From positions 1,550,001-1,614,000 of the forward strand of contig JAWNGF010000012.1 of assembly GCA_037039685.1 (NCBI GenBank): DNA of 64,000 nt. The letters run 5' to 3'. This document shows positions 44,728 through 57,440 of the stretch, piece by piece. The notes under the pieces are model-generated. The model was given only the letters and a program-made list of their open reading frames with translations, was not told the DNA's origin and did no database searches. Position numbers and translations under genes: made by a program. How positions within the stretch are numbered: the first letter of the stretch is position 1; each line of letters starts with the position of its first letter. Source of the stretch: Ceratobasidium sp. AG-K (Eukaryota > Basidiomycota > Agaricomycetes > Cantharellales > Ceratobasidiaceae).

Positions 44728-46147
44728 ATGTCGCTATTCAAACCGAAAACGTGGAGCCGAAAGAAAACACCAGTCCGCAGCACTACACTCATTAGAAGCA
44801 GCTCAGTGAGTTTCAATGACAAAGAATGCCCCCAAATATTATCTAAAGCGACTGAGACAAAGCTATGACCCTAGAGTCAGCAAGAAGTTATCAACATGCT
44901 CATCGATCAAGGCTGCCGGGATGTAACCAACGATCTAGCCGATTCATCTAGTCCGCTGAGGCTTCCTGTGAACGGAGGAGGGCTGGGGGACATTTATCAA
45001 GGAGTTTTAAAGGATGGGACTCAGGTTGCCATGAAATGCATGAGGCTATATACGTCGTCCTCGAATAATTTTCTCAAAGTAGGAACTCCATCACCGACCT
45101 CATTTTCACTTACCCAGAGTTCCAGCGTATGGCCCGGGAGATATATGCATGGTCACGGTGCAACCATCATAACGTGCTTCCTCTCATCGGCTTCGCACAA
45201 ATTCAGGATCAGCTAGCGATGATATCTCCGTGGATGGAATCAGGCACACTGCCTAGCTACCTACAGAAGAACCCCAAAGCAAACCGTTACAAGTTTGTAA
45301 GGTAATTTTAAATTATCTGGGTCACTAGATAACATGTATGCAGTGCAGTCAGGTTATCGAAGGATTGGAATATCTACACACGCATCATGTGGTCAGTCAA
45401 TTGTGAACAGCCTATTTCGGCGCTGTTGACAACTCTTTAGGTTCATGGAGATCTCAAAGGAGTATGTGATTGTACCAGTGGAACAAGTCGATCTCTTTCT
45501 AAGGCAAATTGGTAGAATAACCTCTTGATGGCTGCTGATGGGATCGTCAAATTGATTGACTTTGGAAGCACTGAGATCGACAGCCAGGTCGTAGTCTTCA
45601 CACCAGATCCTGACCATGCGACTCCGACTATACGATGGGCGGTACGTGCACTTATTTGAATTTCTCAATCTCATTTGACGAGTATTATAGGCCCCCGAGC
45701 TCATCGCAGGAACAAACGCATGCAACCCCGCCACCGACATATATGCCCTTGCGATGGTACGTTGTTGCCCCTCTTTATGGTATATGGTAACTAATAGCGG
45801 TCGGCTTCCCCTTTATAAGACCATACTGGTATATATAACACTCACTTGTGCAGTTTCATCGTGACAACGATGCTGATTAGATCCCACTTTAGGAAATTAT
45901 CACTGGCGACATTCCGTTTTCTAATATCCGGTCTGATACAGGGGTTATAACCAAAGTACTGGTCAGACAAGAGTTTCCAGTGCGTCCAGAGCACATCCCA
46001 GTTTCAGAAAGTGGAGATGTGCTATGGGACCTACTGGTTACGTGTTGGCGCCAAGAACCCGCAGCGCGTCCAGAGATAGCAGACATGAAACGTGAGGTAT
46101 GCGACTCGATTATGCATAGAGCACTGGCGGATCTGAAATTCCCTTAA
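44728..46147 (+). CDS. Protein kinase (small Agaricomycete TKL-like family), copy 1
   Basis: Eight exons (44728-44805, 44875-45078, 45120-45296, 45344-45391, 45441-45461, 45516-45641, 45691-45756, 45893-46147) give 324 residues. A basic leader MSLFKPKTWSRKK is followed by a complete kinase fold: glycine loop NGGGLGDIYQG, VAMK lysine, REIYAWSRCNHHNVLPLIG, HGDLKGNNLL with the catalytic Asp (about 173) in HGD in place of HRD, LIDFGS (Asp about 191), APELI, ATDIYALAM and TCWRQEPAARP. It is predicted to be an active Ser/Thr-type kinase. The HGD variant recurs in this family. A second copy follows in tandem with matching exon sizes. Substrate unknown. Confidence 0.8.
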
Positions 46148-46539
46148 AGTTTGAGAGGATAAGGCCAGCACTGGGTGAGATCAGCTTGAACATATCTTCT
46201 GCGTGAAATGTAACCATAAACTCTCCACAACCAGAAATAGTACGTGATTCTTTCGAAACTTGCCAAGCTGACTCTTTACACTGGTCGAACAAAAACAGAT
46301 AATTCCTCCAATACTAAATCTGAATAGCCCGCGAACATCTGTGAGGTTGATTTGCACATCTTCTGGCGAGGCGCTGACATCCAGCCTTGAATGCGCATAA
46401 ATCCCCTCGTTTCCTAGCCGCCCCCCGACCAGGAAGATGCCGACCCAAACCGGATCAGTAAAACGATGGTAATCCCAGTGTCTTGATACCTTATTATTGA
46501 TATGGTGACCCCACCTTTTGCTAGAGTTTTACTCAAATC

Positions 46540-47789
46540 ATGGACATGCTCGCAAAGACGGGCTGCCCTGATCTCACGTCCGCCCTGGTTCTCGATCGTT
46601 GTAGCGAAGCCCCGGTCCAAGGCGGGGCTTCGGCGGACATATTCCAGGGGGAATTGCAAGATGGAACTCTAGTTGCACTTAAGCGTTCGAGGGTAGACGT
46701 GAGACTGGGACATGTCAAACACGATCCTGCAAAAATCCGGGTACGTCCTAAATGCTGGAGGTGAGCGGGTTTTATAACCTAGGTATATGCTAGGACGCAG
46801 CCAAAGAGCTCTATATTTGGTCGCGGTGCGATCACGAGAATATCATGAAGGTTTTTGGGATGGCAATGTTTCGGGATCGCCCAACGATGATTTCCCCATG
46901 GATGGGGTCCTCCAGCGCGTTGCCCGACTATATTAGCATCATTCCTAAAATCGACCGCTCTCGATTAGTAGGTGCTGCACCATGCTGAGAGGGGATATTG
47001 ACCTTGTTTGCGTAGTGTAACGAAATCGCCGCTGGACTCGCGTACCTCCATGACAAGAATATCGTTAGTGATAGTTGCTCCACAGTGATCACACTGACCC
47101 CTATTTTGCGACAATTAGGTTCATGGGGATTTAAATGGGGTTCGTAAGGCCTCCATTAAATGATATAGTCGCAACTGAACTTGGTCAGAGAAACGTGGTG
47201 ATAGATTTGAATGGCGTAGCCAAACTCATCGACTTTGGATCGTCCACCATCACGGGCGACACTATCGGATTCTCGGAACCTACAAAAACGCATTTGCAAA
47301 GATCTCGTTGGGCGGTACGTCAATGCACTTGCCGGTCGTATACTTGCCCTCACCTATCCCGTGAAGCCGCCAGAAATTATTAATAATACCGGTTATGGTG
47401 GGAGTTCCGCTCCTGGGGACATTTATTCATTAGGAATGGTATGCACGTTTGTTTTCGCCTGGGATCTAACTAATGCAACGGTTAGACGGTCCTTGTACGT
47501 ACCAGGCCATCAGTTACAGTCAGACTCGGGCTCAAAGAGCTACCAATGATAGGAGACGATGACCGGAGAGGAGCCGTTTGCCGGTTGGCGGGACTTGAGG
47601 GTCACGGTAAACGTAATGCTCCACGGAGCCATTCCCGAAAGGACCGAGTGTTGCATCCCGACCAAGGATGAGCAAGGCGACACACTTTGGAGTCTCTTGT
47701 TGGAGTGTTGGTCGTTTTATGCATCGACGCGTCCGACGGCGGCCGAGGTGAAAGAGCGGGTGCGTAGCTGTGGTATAGTGGTTGATTGA
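46540..47789 (+). CDS. Protein kinase, tandem copy 2
   Basis: Exons 46540-46740, 46794-46967, 47016-47063, 47119-47139, 47189-47314, 47367-47438 and 47553-47789 repeat the exon plan of copy 1, including identical 48-, 21- and 126-nt exons. Landmarks are QGGASADIFQG, VALKRSR, KELYIWSRCDHENIMKVFG, HGDLNGRNVVIDLNG, LIDFGSS, PPEII and LECWSFYASTRPTAAEV. The third glycine of the glycine loop is Ala, and APE reads PPE, so activity may be reduced. The basic leader exon of copy 1 was not found; an upstream first exon may lie near 46420-46470 or the gene may start at 46540. One intron uses a weak GTTCGT donor (47140). Confidence 0.7.
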
Positions 47790-48227
47790 AAGCTCATGAG
47801 CTGATCTGGTTATAGTTGGCCAAGATTCATATAGACCCAGCCAAGCTAGTTCCTGGTAATCATGGAGGGCGCCTGGAGGCGATGGAGACGGCGATATGTC
47901 GAATATGTGCACCCCCGTTTGACTGGAGTAGCGTCGAGTAAGGGCAGCGGGCAGGATGTCGAGTTCAAGGGTTGTGTCAATTTGTATAATGTTAGCAATA
48001 TGCTGTCAATCAAGGTTTTGTATACCTCAAGCTCGAGTGGGAGTGGGAATCGCCGGGGCTGGACGTGGCGGAGCGATCAGGGTCGGGTATTACCTAATCT
48101 CACGCGAGGAGGATGAGCCGGCACGTGACCGCGGCTGTTCCCATCAACATCGACGGCGACTAGAAGCCCCGAGCGAGTGAGTTGAATAGAGAATGGTCGA
48201 GTTTGCAGCTGATTAGGGATTGCAGAA
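47790..48227. other. Intergenic, 440 bp
   Basis: No feature beyond the promoter region of the next gene was seen. Confidence 0.5.
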
Positions 48228-51200
48228 ATGGAGTATCCAACGACGCCAGCACCGTCTGGCCGATTAAAGTCAATGTTCCGGTCTATATTGCGGGACAAGA
48301 ACACACCGAGCTCGGGCCAGAGCGTGCGATGGAACGGGCGCGATGCCTACAGGACGATTACTCCCAACACCTCTGCAACAAGCAACGAAGGAGTGCCGTC
48401 GACGCCCCTACTGGAAGACGAAGAGAGCACGTCGTTTCTGGACAGACTTCAAAACGACAGCGGCGAACAGCAGGCGGGCAAAATCGAGCAACTGGCAGAA
48501 ATGGGACGCAGTGTGGGCGCTAGATTTGCTCCCTCGCCATCCACCACACCGCCGACGCCTGTGGTGTCTGGAGCCCCTCGCTCGGCTCTTCCGCCACTGC
48601 CCAGGCCACGCTTCAACCCCTCGGCGCCTTCCACATCTTCCCCGCTTAGCCGCGACGATTCCAACCTGTCATTTCCCCATTCGGTCTCTCCCGCACCTGA
48701 CCACCTCTCATCACACAGGCCATTTGACATGTCGTGTGAGATGGATAGCATTCAGCACATGGACGATAGCTCTGGCATGTCCGACACTGGTGCCAGGAAT
48801 GCCTCCCGGGCTCGTCGGGGTTCTGCAGGTACTCTGAACGATATCGAGGGCGACGGAACGACGTTTATTAGTGCGGCCGACATGACGAGCGTGGCAGTCG
48901 AGGATGATTCGCATCGACAACCCGTCGAGTTTCCGGTTCGCTTTTCTCCCGGTCGGACGGGTATTGGCGCCCCTGGACAGTCTGTGCGCGGCATGACGAC
49001 CATGTATCCACCCGGGATGTACAACTTTACCAAGTCTCAGGTCAACCCATCCAACCCTATCCCGTCCTTTTCTGTCGATTTGGAGCCTGAAGAGACCCCG
49101 AGGCGAACCAAGCGAAGGGACACTACCGGCTCCTCCTCGCTCGACTTTATCATCTCTCCCGCCGGCACTTCCTCCGACAGTGCCCGCCCTAGGACTTCAT
49201 TGCCATTACCTCCCGGCCCACTTCCTCCATTCGACCCTCCACCAGTCCCCACCACTCGTCCACTCTCCATGTCCCTGCTCCAGTCCCAAACCTTTTCCGG
49301 CAAGCCCGCTTCTCTAGCCCGCTCCAATTCGTACTCGAACATGCTTTCCAAAGCAACGACGACCAAAATGTTCCAAGCTTCGGCTCGAGAGCTTCCGACG
49401 CTCTATCCTCCCGGCGGCTTCAAGTTTGATCCCACCATGGTCGACCCGGACAACATCCCTGAACTCTCGCACTTTTTCCCACAGCCCGAGGACGAAAATA
49501 CTCGGTTAGCCGACACGTCACAACCCAACGGTGACGTCTCACACGCCAGCGGAGCCGACGTATCCCGCGCGAGCGTCACGATGGGTCACCGGCCAAGCGG
49601 CTCGGTCAGCAGCATGGGCTCCCGCAAGTCGTTCTTTGTCACAGCCCCGGACCAAGCCTCCACCTCGACAGTATCCCCCACATCCATCCCCCTCCCCGCC
49701 TCCAAATCCACCCGCTCCCGCCCCAACTCGCTCGCAAACTCGATCTCCTCCACCTCGTCTCTAGCGCCCAACCCCCACTCGCTAGCGGACCTCACCCACC
49801 TCATCGAAACGCAATACAAGGCCGACCTCGCTGCGCACACTGCGTTGGTCCCCATCCTTCTCTCGCGTGCCGAATCTGCTGAAGCCTCGGCCCAACGGTT
49901 GGCTGGCGTGGTCAAGGACGCCCGGACCCGCGTCAAGGATCTCGAAAAGCTCTGCGCGGACCTCGGGACCGAAGTCGGCGCACTCAAACTACAACGAACC
50001 GAGCTAATCCAACACCGGGACAAACTCGCTTCCGAACGCGACGCCGCACACCATGCCAAATCCTCGCTCGAATCCAAGTTGGGCGACATGTCGACCGAGC
50101 GCGAGAGCTTGATGTCCGAAATCGGGAATTTGAGCATGGACTTGGACACGCTCGCACAGGCCCAGACGACTCGCGGCGTGTTGGATCTCGCGAGCGGCGA
50201 GGCGATGCGGGAGATGCGCGTTCGGTTGGGGAGTGCGGAAAAGGATGCGGCGAGGAGTCGGAGGCGCAAGGTCGAGCGGGACGAGGCACGTGGGCAGCTG
50301 TTGGGCCTCCAAGCTCATTTGGAGGCCCTCGAGGCGGAACGAGATGCGTGGGTTCGGGAAAAAAGTGGGTTGGAGACCGAGTTGCGGGATTTGGAGGTGC
50401 GGGTCGAGAGGGAACGGGATGGTGCTGGTGCGCGGGAAGAGTTTGCGCTCGAGCGGGCCAGGTGGGAAAGGAGCGCGTGGCGTTGTTGGATCGGTGTGTG
50501 CGGGCCGAACAATTGCGGGACGCGGCTCCAGGATCCGAGACGGAGCAAAAGCTGCGAAAGCAGTTGGACGAGTACCGGGCCGAGGTCGAGGCGCAGTGGA
50601 AGTTTGCTGAAGAGGCAGATGCGACGATCAAGGATTTGAAGAAGCGCTTGGAGGCTGGGTCGGCGGACGAGTGGAAGCGGAAAGAGGTCGAGTGGACGAG
50701 GCAGCGTGAGACGTGGTCGAATACTCAGGCGACCTGGGCGGTGGAGCGGGTTCGGTTGGAGAGTCGGGTTGGACAAATGAAGGGCGAGGTGGACGGGTTA
50801 AAGGCGGAGAGGGACGCGCTTCGGGCCGAGTTGGAGCATGCGGGCGGATCGGACAAGATGCGCCAGGAAATCGTCAATTTGGAGGCCGAGATGAAGCGCA
50901 TGGACGAGGACATGGCCGCTCTCGCCGATCGAGCTCAACACGCCGAGGAAATGTACGTCGCCGCGCAGGAACAACTCGCTTCGTCCGAAACCAAAATCCG
51001 GGATCTCGAAAAGCGACTCGAAACGACCCAAGACGCGAGCCAGGACGTCCACCGATACGAGGCCGAGCTGGAACAACTCGAAGCTGAGCGGACCGACCTC
51101 GAGTCGGAGCGAAACGAGTTGCTCTTAGGCATCGAGCGAGCCGAGAACCAAATGCGGGACATGGAGAACCGGGCGCGCGAGTTGGAGGCGAGGTGTGCAC

Positions 51201-52683
51201 GGGCAGAACAGGATCGGGTCGAGGTCGTGCGAGATCGGGCCGAGGTTGAGGACGAGATGGAGCGGTTGAGGGTCGAGGTCGAGGATGTCAAGCATGAGCG
51301 GACGCAGTACGAGCAGGAACGGGATGTGGTATGTCGCTTGTTTCTAGCTATTTTCGTGCGCTGACGCAGGTTTAGCTCGCGGAAGAGTTGACGTCGGAAC
51401 ACGAGGCCCGCCTCGCGCTCGCCGAGGAACATCAACAACTCGCGGATCGGTTCAAAGAGACGGAGCGAGAACGTCGGATTGCATTGGACAATGTGCACCG
51501 CCTCGAACGCGTCGTCGAAGCCCGCAACGAGGAACTTGCCCAGACTGAAGAGTCGGTTCGCATCCAGGCACGAGAAGCAGACCATCTCCGAACGAGCACA
51601 CGTGAACTGGATCGCATCAAGATTCAACGCGACGACGCTGTCCAAGCCGAGGCCCACCTCCGCTCCGAGCTCGAGGAGGCGCAAAAGCGACACAGTGCTG
51701 AGAGTGCCGAAGTCGCGATGTTGCGGGATCGCACCACGCAGTTGGCCGACGAGACGTCCAAGCTCCAGCGGCGCTTGAATGATCTTATGACCGAGAGCGC
51801 GGACAAAGGAGGTCAAGATCGTTCAGCTCAAACAAGGCAAGGGCGCAGGATTTGGAGGACAAGGAGGTCCATGTCGAACCCGTCCAAAAAGCCCAAGTTG
51901 AGCGAGGAAGAGATTGATATTACGTTTATGGGCGAACCTTTGTTTGGTGGTCATCCGCAGCGGAGGGGAGGGCTCGGGAGCATCGACCGAGCGTCGTCGC
52001 ATCATTCGTCCTATTCCCGTCACTCGCAGTCGTATTCGCGCCATTCGCAGACGTATTCGCGCCACTCGCAGTCGTTTCATCGTCCGGCTCCGAACCCTTA
52101 CCCCAGTCCTACGTCGTCGCCCGAGCCTGAACGAGGCACGATTCCGATCCATGCGATCTTGACCCCTCGTGTGCAGTCGCTCTATGGCACTGGCTCGATA
52201 TACGATTCGCGCCGCCAGTCGATCAGTTCTATCCCACGACCCAAGTCTCGCGCCTCGGCTCGGTCCAACGCGACTGGTCGGAGGTCCAACATGACCGGTG
52301 CTCGGTCTGCGCGCTCCAACCGGACTGGGGTGAGCGGCAAGTCGGGTCCGAGGCCGTTGAAGGACCGATTACCGATGCAGGGGTGGTGTTTCTTGGTTGG
52401 GTTCTTTTTCCCGTTTGCGTGGTGGTATGCTTCGTTTGCGCGTGCCGAGCGAGGATACTATGGTGGTGGTGTTTGGAGTTCTGAAGTCGAATCGCAGTGG
52501 GAGGGTGTGAGGACGGATGTTCATAGGGATGATGGTCGAATAGGTGGGTGTATTGATCAAGGCGGATCATTGTACTGACTGGGCGCAGATGCACATACTT
52601 GGCGTTTCCGATGCCGCTTGATGGCGGTCGTGTCGATAGTGGTGTATGTGCCCGTGATAGTGCTGGCCGCGGTATTCGCATGA
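48228..52683 (+). CDS. Large coiled-coil protein with C-terminal membrane segments; one-base frame break
   Basis: Three exons (48228-51328, 51376-52543, 52589-52683) total 1454 residues if one base is missing at 50467-50469. The first ~530 residues are Ser/Pro-rich and contain two YPPG(M/G)xxF motifs (near residues 261 and 392). From ~540 to ~1180 there is almost continuous heptad coiled coil (RDLEKRLETTQ, LEQLEAERTDLESERNE). A basic, Ser/Arg-rich segment with SYSRHSQ repeats follows, then two hydrophobic segments: GWCFLVGFFFPFAWWYAS and VVSIVVYVPVIVLAAVFA. A tail-anchored or hairpin-anchored tether at the nuclear envelope, ER or Golgi is plausible by architecture only. Without the missing base the protein would stop at 50639. 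Confidence 0.75.
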
Positions 52684-53222
52684 GCGAGCGTAGCTTTCCT
52701 GAATTATTGGTGTTGTGCTTGCGCTATCGTGTTTGCTTACCTCTAGGTTGTAGCATTATTTCTCGGACTTGGGTTGGTGTATTATTCTATTAATATTGTG
52801 GATCTTTGTTTTTTATGCTTTCTTCTGGGTTGACTCAGATTGGCTCTAGATCTTGTTTGCGGCCTAGATCTGTTTATGAGCTTTTTATTCTCATGTTGGC
52901 ATGGTACAACCTGCTGTCCATTCTTTTCTTACCACACCTCGACGGCGTTTTTGTCTATTATTTCAGTTTATGCGATTGTGTTCTGGATATGCGATATTAT
53001 TTGAACTCGTGTAGTGATGATTGCGTCAAGTTTGGGTTCGGGCCCAGGGGCGCCACGAGTTGGATTGATCTCGACCACCACCAGTGACGAAAGGCCAGAC
53101 TCGGTTGCACGACTTCCTCGAGGCGGTGCTACAGACTTCAGTCCAACACTCGATTTCACTCTCGACTTGCTGGTCCGGAGCTGGCTGATGAATCCTTGAC
53201 CCTCTGTTGCACGTTGATGTTG
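52684..53222. other. Intergenic, 540 bp
   Basis: T-rich 3' flank of the coiled-coil gene; no gene seen. A possible upstream in-frame start for the F-box gene lies at 53196. Confidence 0.5.
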
Positions 53223-55211
53223 ATGTCCATTCCAGGCTCGTACCTACACAACCGGCCTGGCGAGCTTGAGAAACTACCGCAGGAATTGGTTGTTCGCGTT
53301 CTTGAGCATTGTGGGTTTAGGACTATACTGAGGTTCTCAGAGGTGAGTCGTAGCGTTACCTCTGCGTTGAATTTATCGTGATATCTGTAGACCTGCCGGA
53401 CAAACTATGCTCTCGTGGCAAACTCTAGTCGACTCCAGTTGAAGATCGAGCTTGGTGCCAATGGACTCCAGATCCCGCATTCTTACCTGACTGGCGATAC
53501 TCTCCGGTCTCGCGAGTTGCTCAAACAAATAGTCAGGCGACGAGATAGTATGTGCTTTTGTCAATTCTTCATGCCAGAACTAACCACGCTCTCAGACTGG
53601 CTCGACTTGCGCCTCAACCCCGGTCATTCGTTACCACGAACCACGTCAGGGCAAAGGTTTACTACACTGTGGGAGTTACGAGATGGCATCTTCGCAAGCG
53701 CATTCTTTACCGGGGAGTTCCGGCCGCTCGAAGCCAATGCGATCAAGATGATTACTCTTGACCCGCCCGTACACGACTGGACTCTCAGCTTTGACTTTAC
53801 TTTTCATGAACTCACTATCGACCCGGTTCAGGATTTGTTGGTACTCGCGACGGCGGACGACGCTAGGTTGGTTATCTAATTATCCAGCGTTTTCGTACTC
53901 ACATGGCTGTGCAGTTCGTACTCGCTAGTCCTCCGATTCCGTTCACTCAAAACCGGTTTGGTACATCCCTCTGCAAAACAAGGGATCATTCCAATTCCGC
54001 TCTCATATTCCGTCCATCCCCATCCAATCTACAGTACAGTGTCTCTTGTTGTGACGGATGAGATGCTCCTCATCAGTCTCATTGCACACGATGCCAAACT
54101 ACCCTACGACATCCTGGTCTGGGACTGGCGTGCAGGAATCCTTCTCTCACGTACCGACCGCCGAGTGGGTCTATGTGGTGCAACATTCCTCGATCATCAT
54201 CGATTCGTCGTCTACGAGGGCATGTTCTCAAGTCCGGGGGAGGGTGATACCATATCCGATTCTTTGAACCTTTTAATTTATGACATTCCTCGTGCTCAGC
54301 CTGGCACCGATTCTGCTCACTCTACATCCGAACCACCCCCTCGTCAACCTATATTACGGCTCGAATTCCCACTATTTGGTGACTCTACTTGGATTTTGAA
54401 CGCAGACTTCCTGCTACGCACTGCCCCTATACCCAGTTCCACGCCTTCCACACCCGAATTGCTCTTCGATCCCAGTTGCCGTATCCTGAGTCTCAGTATG
54501 AGACTTTCAATAAATGATGCTGCAGTCTCGTTCCTAGTATTCCTCGATTCGGGTCAGCTATCTACTCATCTCGCTCGAGCGCAACTCGAGGGGCGTTCAA
54601 CTCTCCCATGGGAAGAGTGGGGAGAATATTCTACCCGCTGGATCCGTTATAATAGCGATCCTAATCCTTGGATCAACTGGCTACATGGGACAAAATACGT
54701 CCTTGGCAGACAAGTGATCGACGAACAGCCCGAAATCCAGGACAATCCTTATCTCGCCGTGGCCGACTTTCACTCGCTAGCTATCAAAAGATCCCAGTCC
54801 CGAAAGTTAAGCAACTACGTCACAAGTCAAGATCAGGATGGTGTGACTGCGTCACGGTTGGAGGCCATCAGGGAGGGCAAATGGGCATTTCTTGATTGTT
54901 ACCGCGAAGGCGCCAAACTTGCAGAGGGCCAGCTCGCGGTCGACATTGTTGACTCTGACACGCCCACGGTGATCACGGACTTTGGTCCATTGCCAGTTGT
55001 ATCGCGATTGCCTTACCGACTGGCCGTGTCCAGACCATCCCAGTCTGTAAAAGGATGCAGCGATTGGATGATTGACAACAATAGGATCATCGGGATCGGG
55101 GTAAGTTTCAACAATCACCCTCATCCCACGATGCTCACAATCTAGGAGCAGCCTAACCCCGATACGGGGCTGTTTGGGGATCTCATTACTATTCAATCCA
55201 TCGAGGAATAA
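53223..55211 (+). CDS. F-box protein
   Basis: Five exons (53223-53342, 53391-53547, 53596-53866, 53915-55100, 55146-55211) give 599 residues. The F-box is LEKLPQELVVRVLEHCGF followed by RTILRFSETCRTNYALV at the N-terminus. The rest matches a recurrent basidiomycete layout: QLKIELGANGL, a WLDLRL block, TTLWELRDGIFASAF, ELTIDPVQDLLVLA, then beta-propeller-like repeats such as ILVWDWRAGILLSR and ATFLDHHRFVVYEG. F-box proteins recruit substrates to SCF ubiquitin ligases; the target is unknown. An alternative start at 53196 adds nine residues. All splice sites are canonical and the frame is complete. Confidence 0.88.
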
Positions 55212-55607
55212 TGTTTAACCTAGTGATAATGTGTTATCTCATACTTCCATGTATGCGAGGGTATATGCGCGTCGATGCGTGCGAGTTATGCTAGCATAGC
55301 TTCTTTTTTATAATCACGCTTGACCTTCCCCTGTGAGAGAAGCAGCAAGCGGAACATGACTGAATTATATCTCCATGTGATATGGTTGCTGGTAAATCAA
55401 CCCACGATAGCGACCAGGCAGCGCTTGATCCAAACAATTGTCTCTACTTCAATTCTATATAAGCAAACCAATTACTTGTCTAGCGATCGCACCATACCAT
55501 AACCGGAGGGTTATCTCCTCTTGAATCTACGAGGGATCTTGAGTCTGGGCTTCGTCTGCCACTAGGCGAGAATGTCGTTTGAGAAGCACTCTGGCTAGGG
55601 CCCAGGC

Positions 55608-57440
55608 ATGCGTAAATATTCAGCTACATTCGGGAAACGGATATCTGCGTCTTTTTACAGGTATGCAACGAGCAAAGAGAGCATGGTGGAGGTGTCCAGT
55701 AATCTCATCCCGATTTCATTGCTCGAAACAACGCTCGGCACCGGAGAAAACATGCATAAAATTGGCTTTCGAAGTGGCAACCAGGTTTTTCCTGTATTAA
55801 TGCCAACCCTTCGAGCGTACGTGGAGCAGCACACTGACATAGTAAGTTTACTTGGCTTGGCTTCTTGAGATACCTCTCCTCATCAACATATGCTCTCCAA
55901 AGCTCTTTGAACGTTACTATGGCCTTCTTTGTATCCGACATCTCACGCGGGTGATATGCATCGGGACGCTTACTGAAGCAGGATGTTTCTATGGCTTTAT
56001 AGACAACTTAAAGCCCGATATGACCTCAGAAGAAGTTATGGAGCTCCTTGCCGAAGATGCATTGGATATCATGTCAGACACGTTGTCCTTCGGGGATCAA
56101 TTCAACATCACAGAGCTCTTTGGCTACCCCGAATCGGGCGAGAAGGCATTTGTGATTGACGGAGGACTGACAGTTGATGAGGCTGAATTCCTAATTGATG
56201 TGCTTTGGAAAGGGAGGAGATAGATCATAGAATTGACGAGCAAGGCCCTACTACCAGGTTTCCCGGCCCTACTTTTTATACTGTGCCAGGTGACGGCCTT
56301 GATGAAGTGTGTCCTCCGTAAGTCACTGTCTTTGACCGAGCGTCAAACTGATACAGAGCACCAGTTCAAACTAGTAGTGGTCCCGTATACAAGAATTGCT
56401 ACTACGCTGCTATCTAGGCCAAATGACTGATGGCAAACGCGATCTTATACGTCCACGCTGCGCCTTTATTGATACCGAAATCAAGCGCCACAAAATTCCT
56501 AACGACTGTCTCCCGACTGACCAAAATGATGCGCGAGACGTTGCATAAGCTTATATGGACCTACTTGCCCCTCCCCTGGAGCTCGACTTTGCGTCGGTCA
56601 TGCTGTTTGACATCTTATTAATACTTCTTCTCTACACGTGCTCACTGGTGACGAACCACGGCAAGAGAATAGTTTCTGAGGATATCGTGCTTGGCATTGT
56701 TCGCGCGGGTTTAGGAAGACTCCAACTTGAAATTGATGTAGATGGGCAAGCCGAGGTCTAAGAAGCTGAGCGAGGGGCAAAAAGAGAGTATGCCTACCAT
56801 TTATTCAGGTTCATGGAGTAAGCTTGTGTCACTGCGAGTTTTCTGAAGTACTCTTACTTGTTGCTAGGCTCTTCTACAATAGAGTAGTTTCACAAAAGAC
56901 CCGAGATGTCTTCGCTCGAATGCTTTTTGACGCAGATATCTATGATTTGGTGTCTTAATACTAATCACCAAAGAGACAAGTGGGTCATTATCTTACCTCG
57001 TGCTATTTCCCTACTTATTGAAATCACTACCAGCCGAAAATCCTGTCGCTCGCACCCCACCTGAGCCTTGCCGCCCTCGAATGGCGAACACTCATGGTTC
57101 ACTTGCTCTTCCTTTCCATACTTCAACAAACTTACGGGAAATATCTTGCCGGTGCCTTCGATGACTGGTCCTTGTTTAACCCGCCTGCTGTGAGGCACTA
57201 AATAGACAAATTCAGATGCGATAACCCTCGCTGCCCAATACAAAGTCTACACACGCGAGTCCTCGAGTCCAAAATTACTTGCGCAAAGTGGATGGGCGTG
57301 GCTTACTGTAGCCAACTCTGTCAGCAGACGTAAGCCGTTTATTGCTTCTTTGTCATTGGGCGACACATTGATGACGGACGCGCATACATCATCGTAGGCA
57401 TTGGTCACTGCGTACTTCCGACGGGCACGTCCTTGAATGC
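55608..57440 (+). pseudogene. MYND-type zinc-finger gene, apparently degraded
   Basis: Plus-strand exons with clear protein character are VSSNLIPISLLETTLGTG, then after an intron (55842-55899) LFERYYGLLCIRHLTRVICI and TEAGCFYGFIDNLKPDM up to 56222, SKALLPGFPALLFIL, LFYNRVVSQKTRDVFARML, HLSLAALEWRTL and finally CDNPRCPIQSL...ITCAKWMGVAYCSQLCQQT. The last piece is a MYND-like finger whose final Cys/His residues are altered. Between 56220 and 57200 several stops and a register change near 57025 break the frame, so a pseudogene is more likely than a complex intact gene. The layout resembles Rhizoctonia MYND proteins. Confidence 0.6.
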
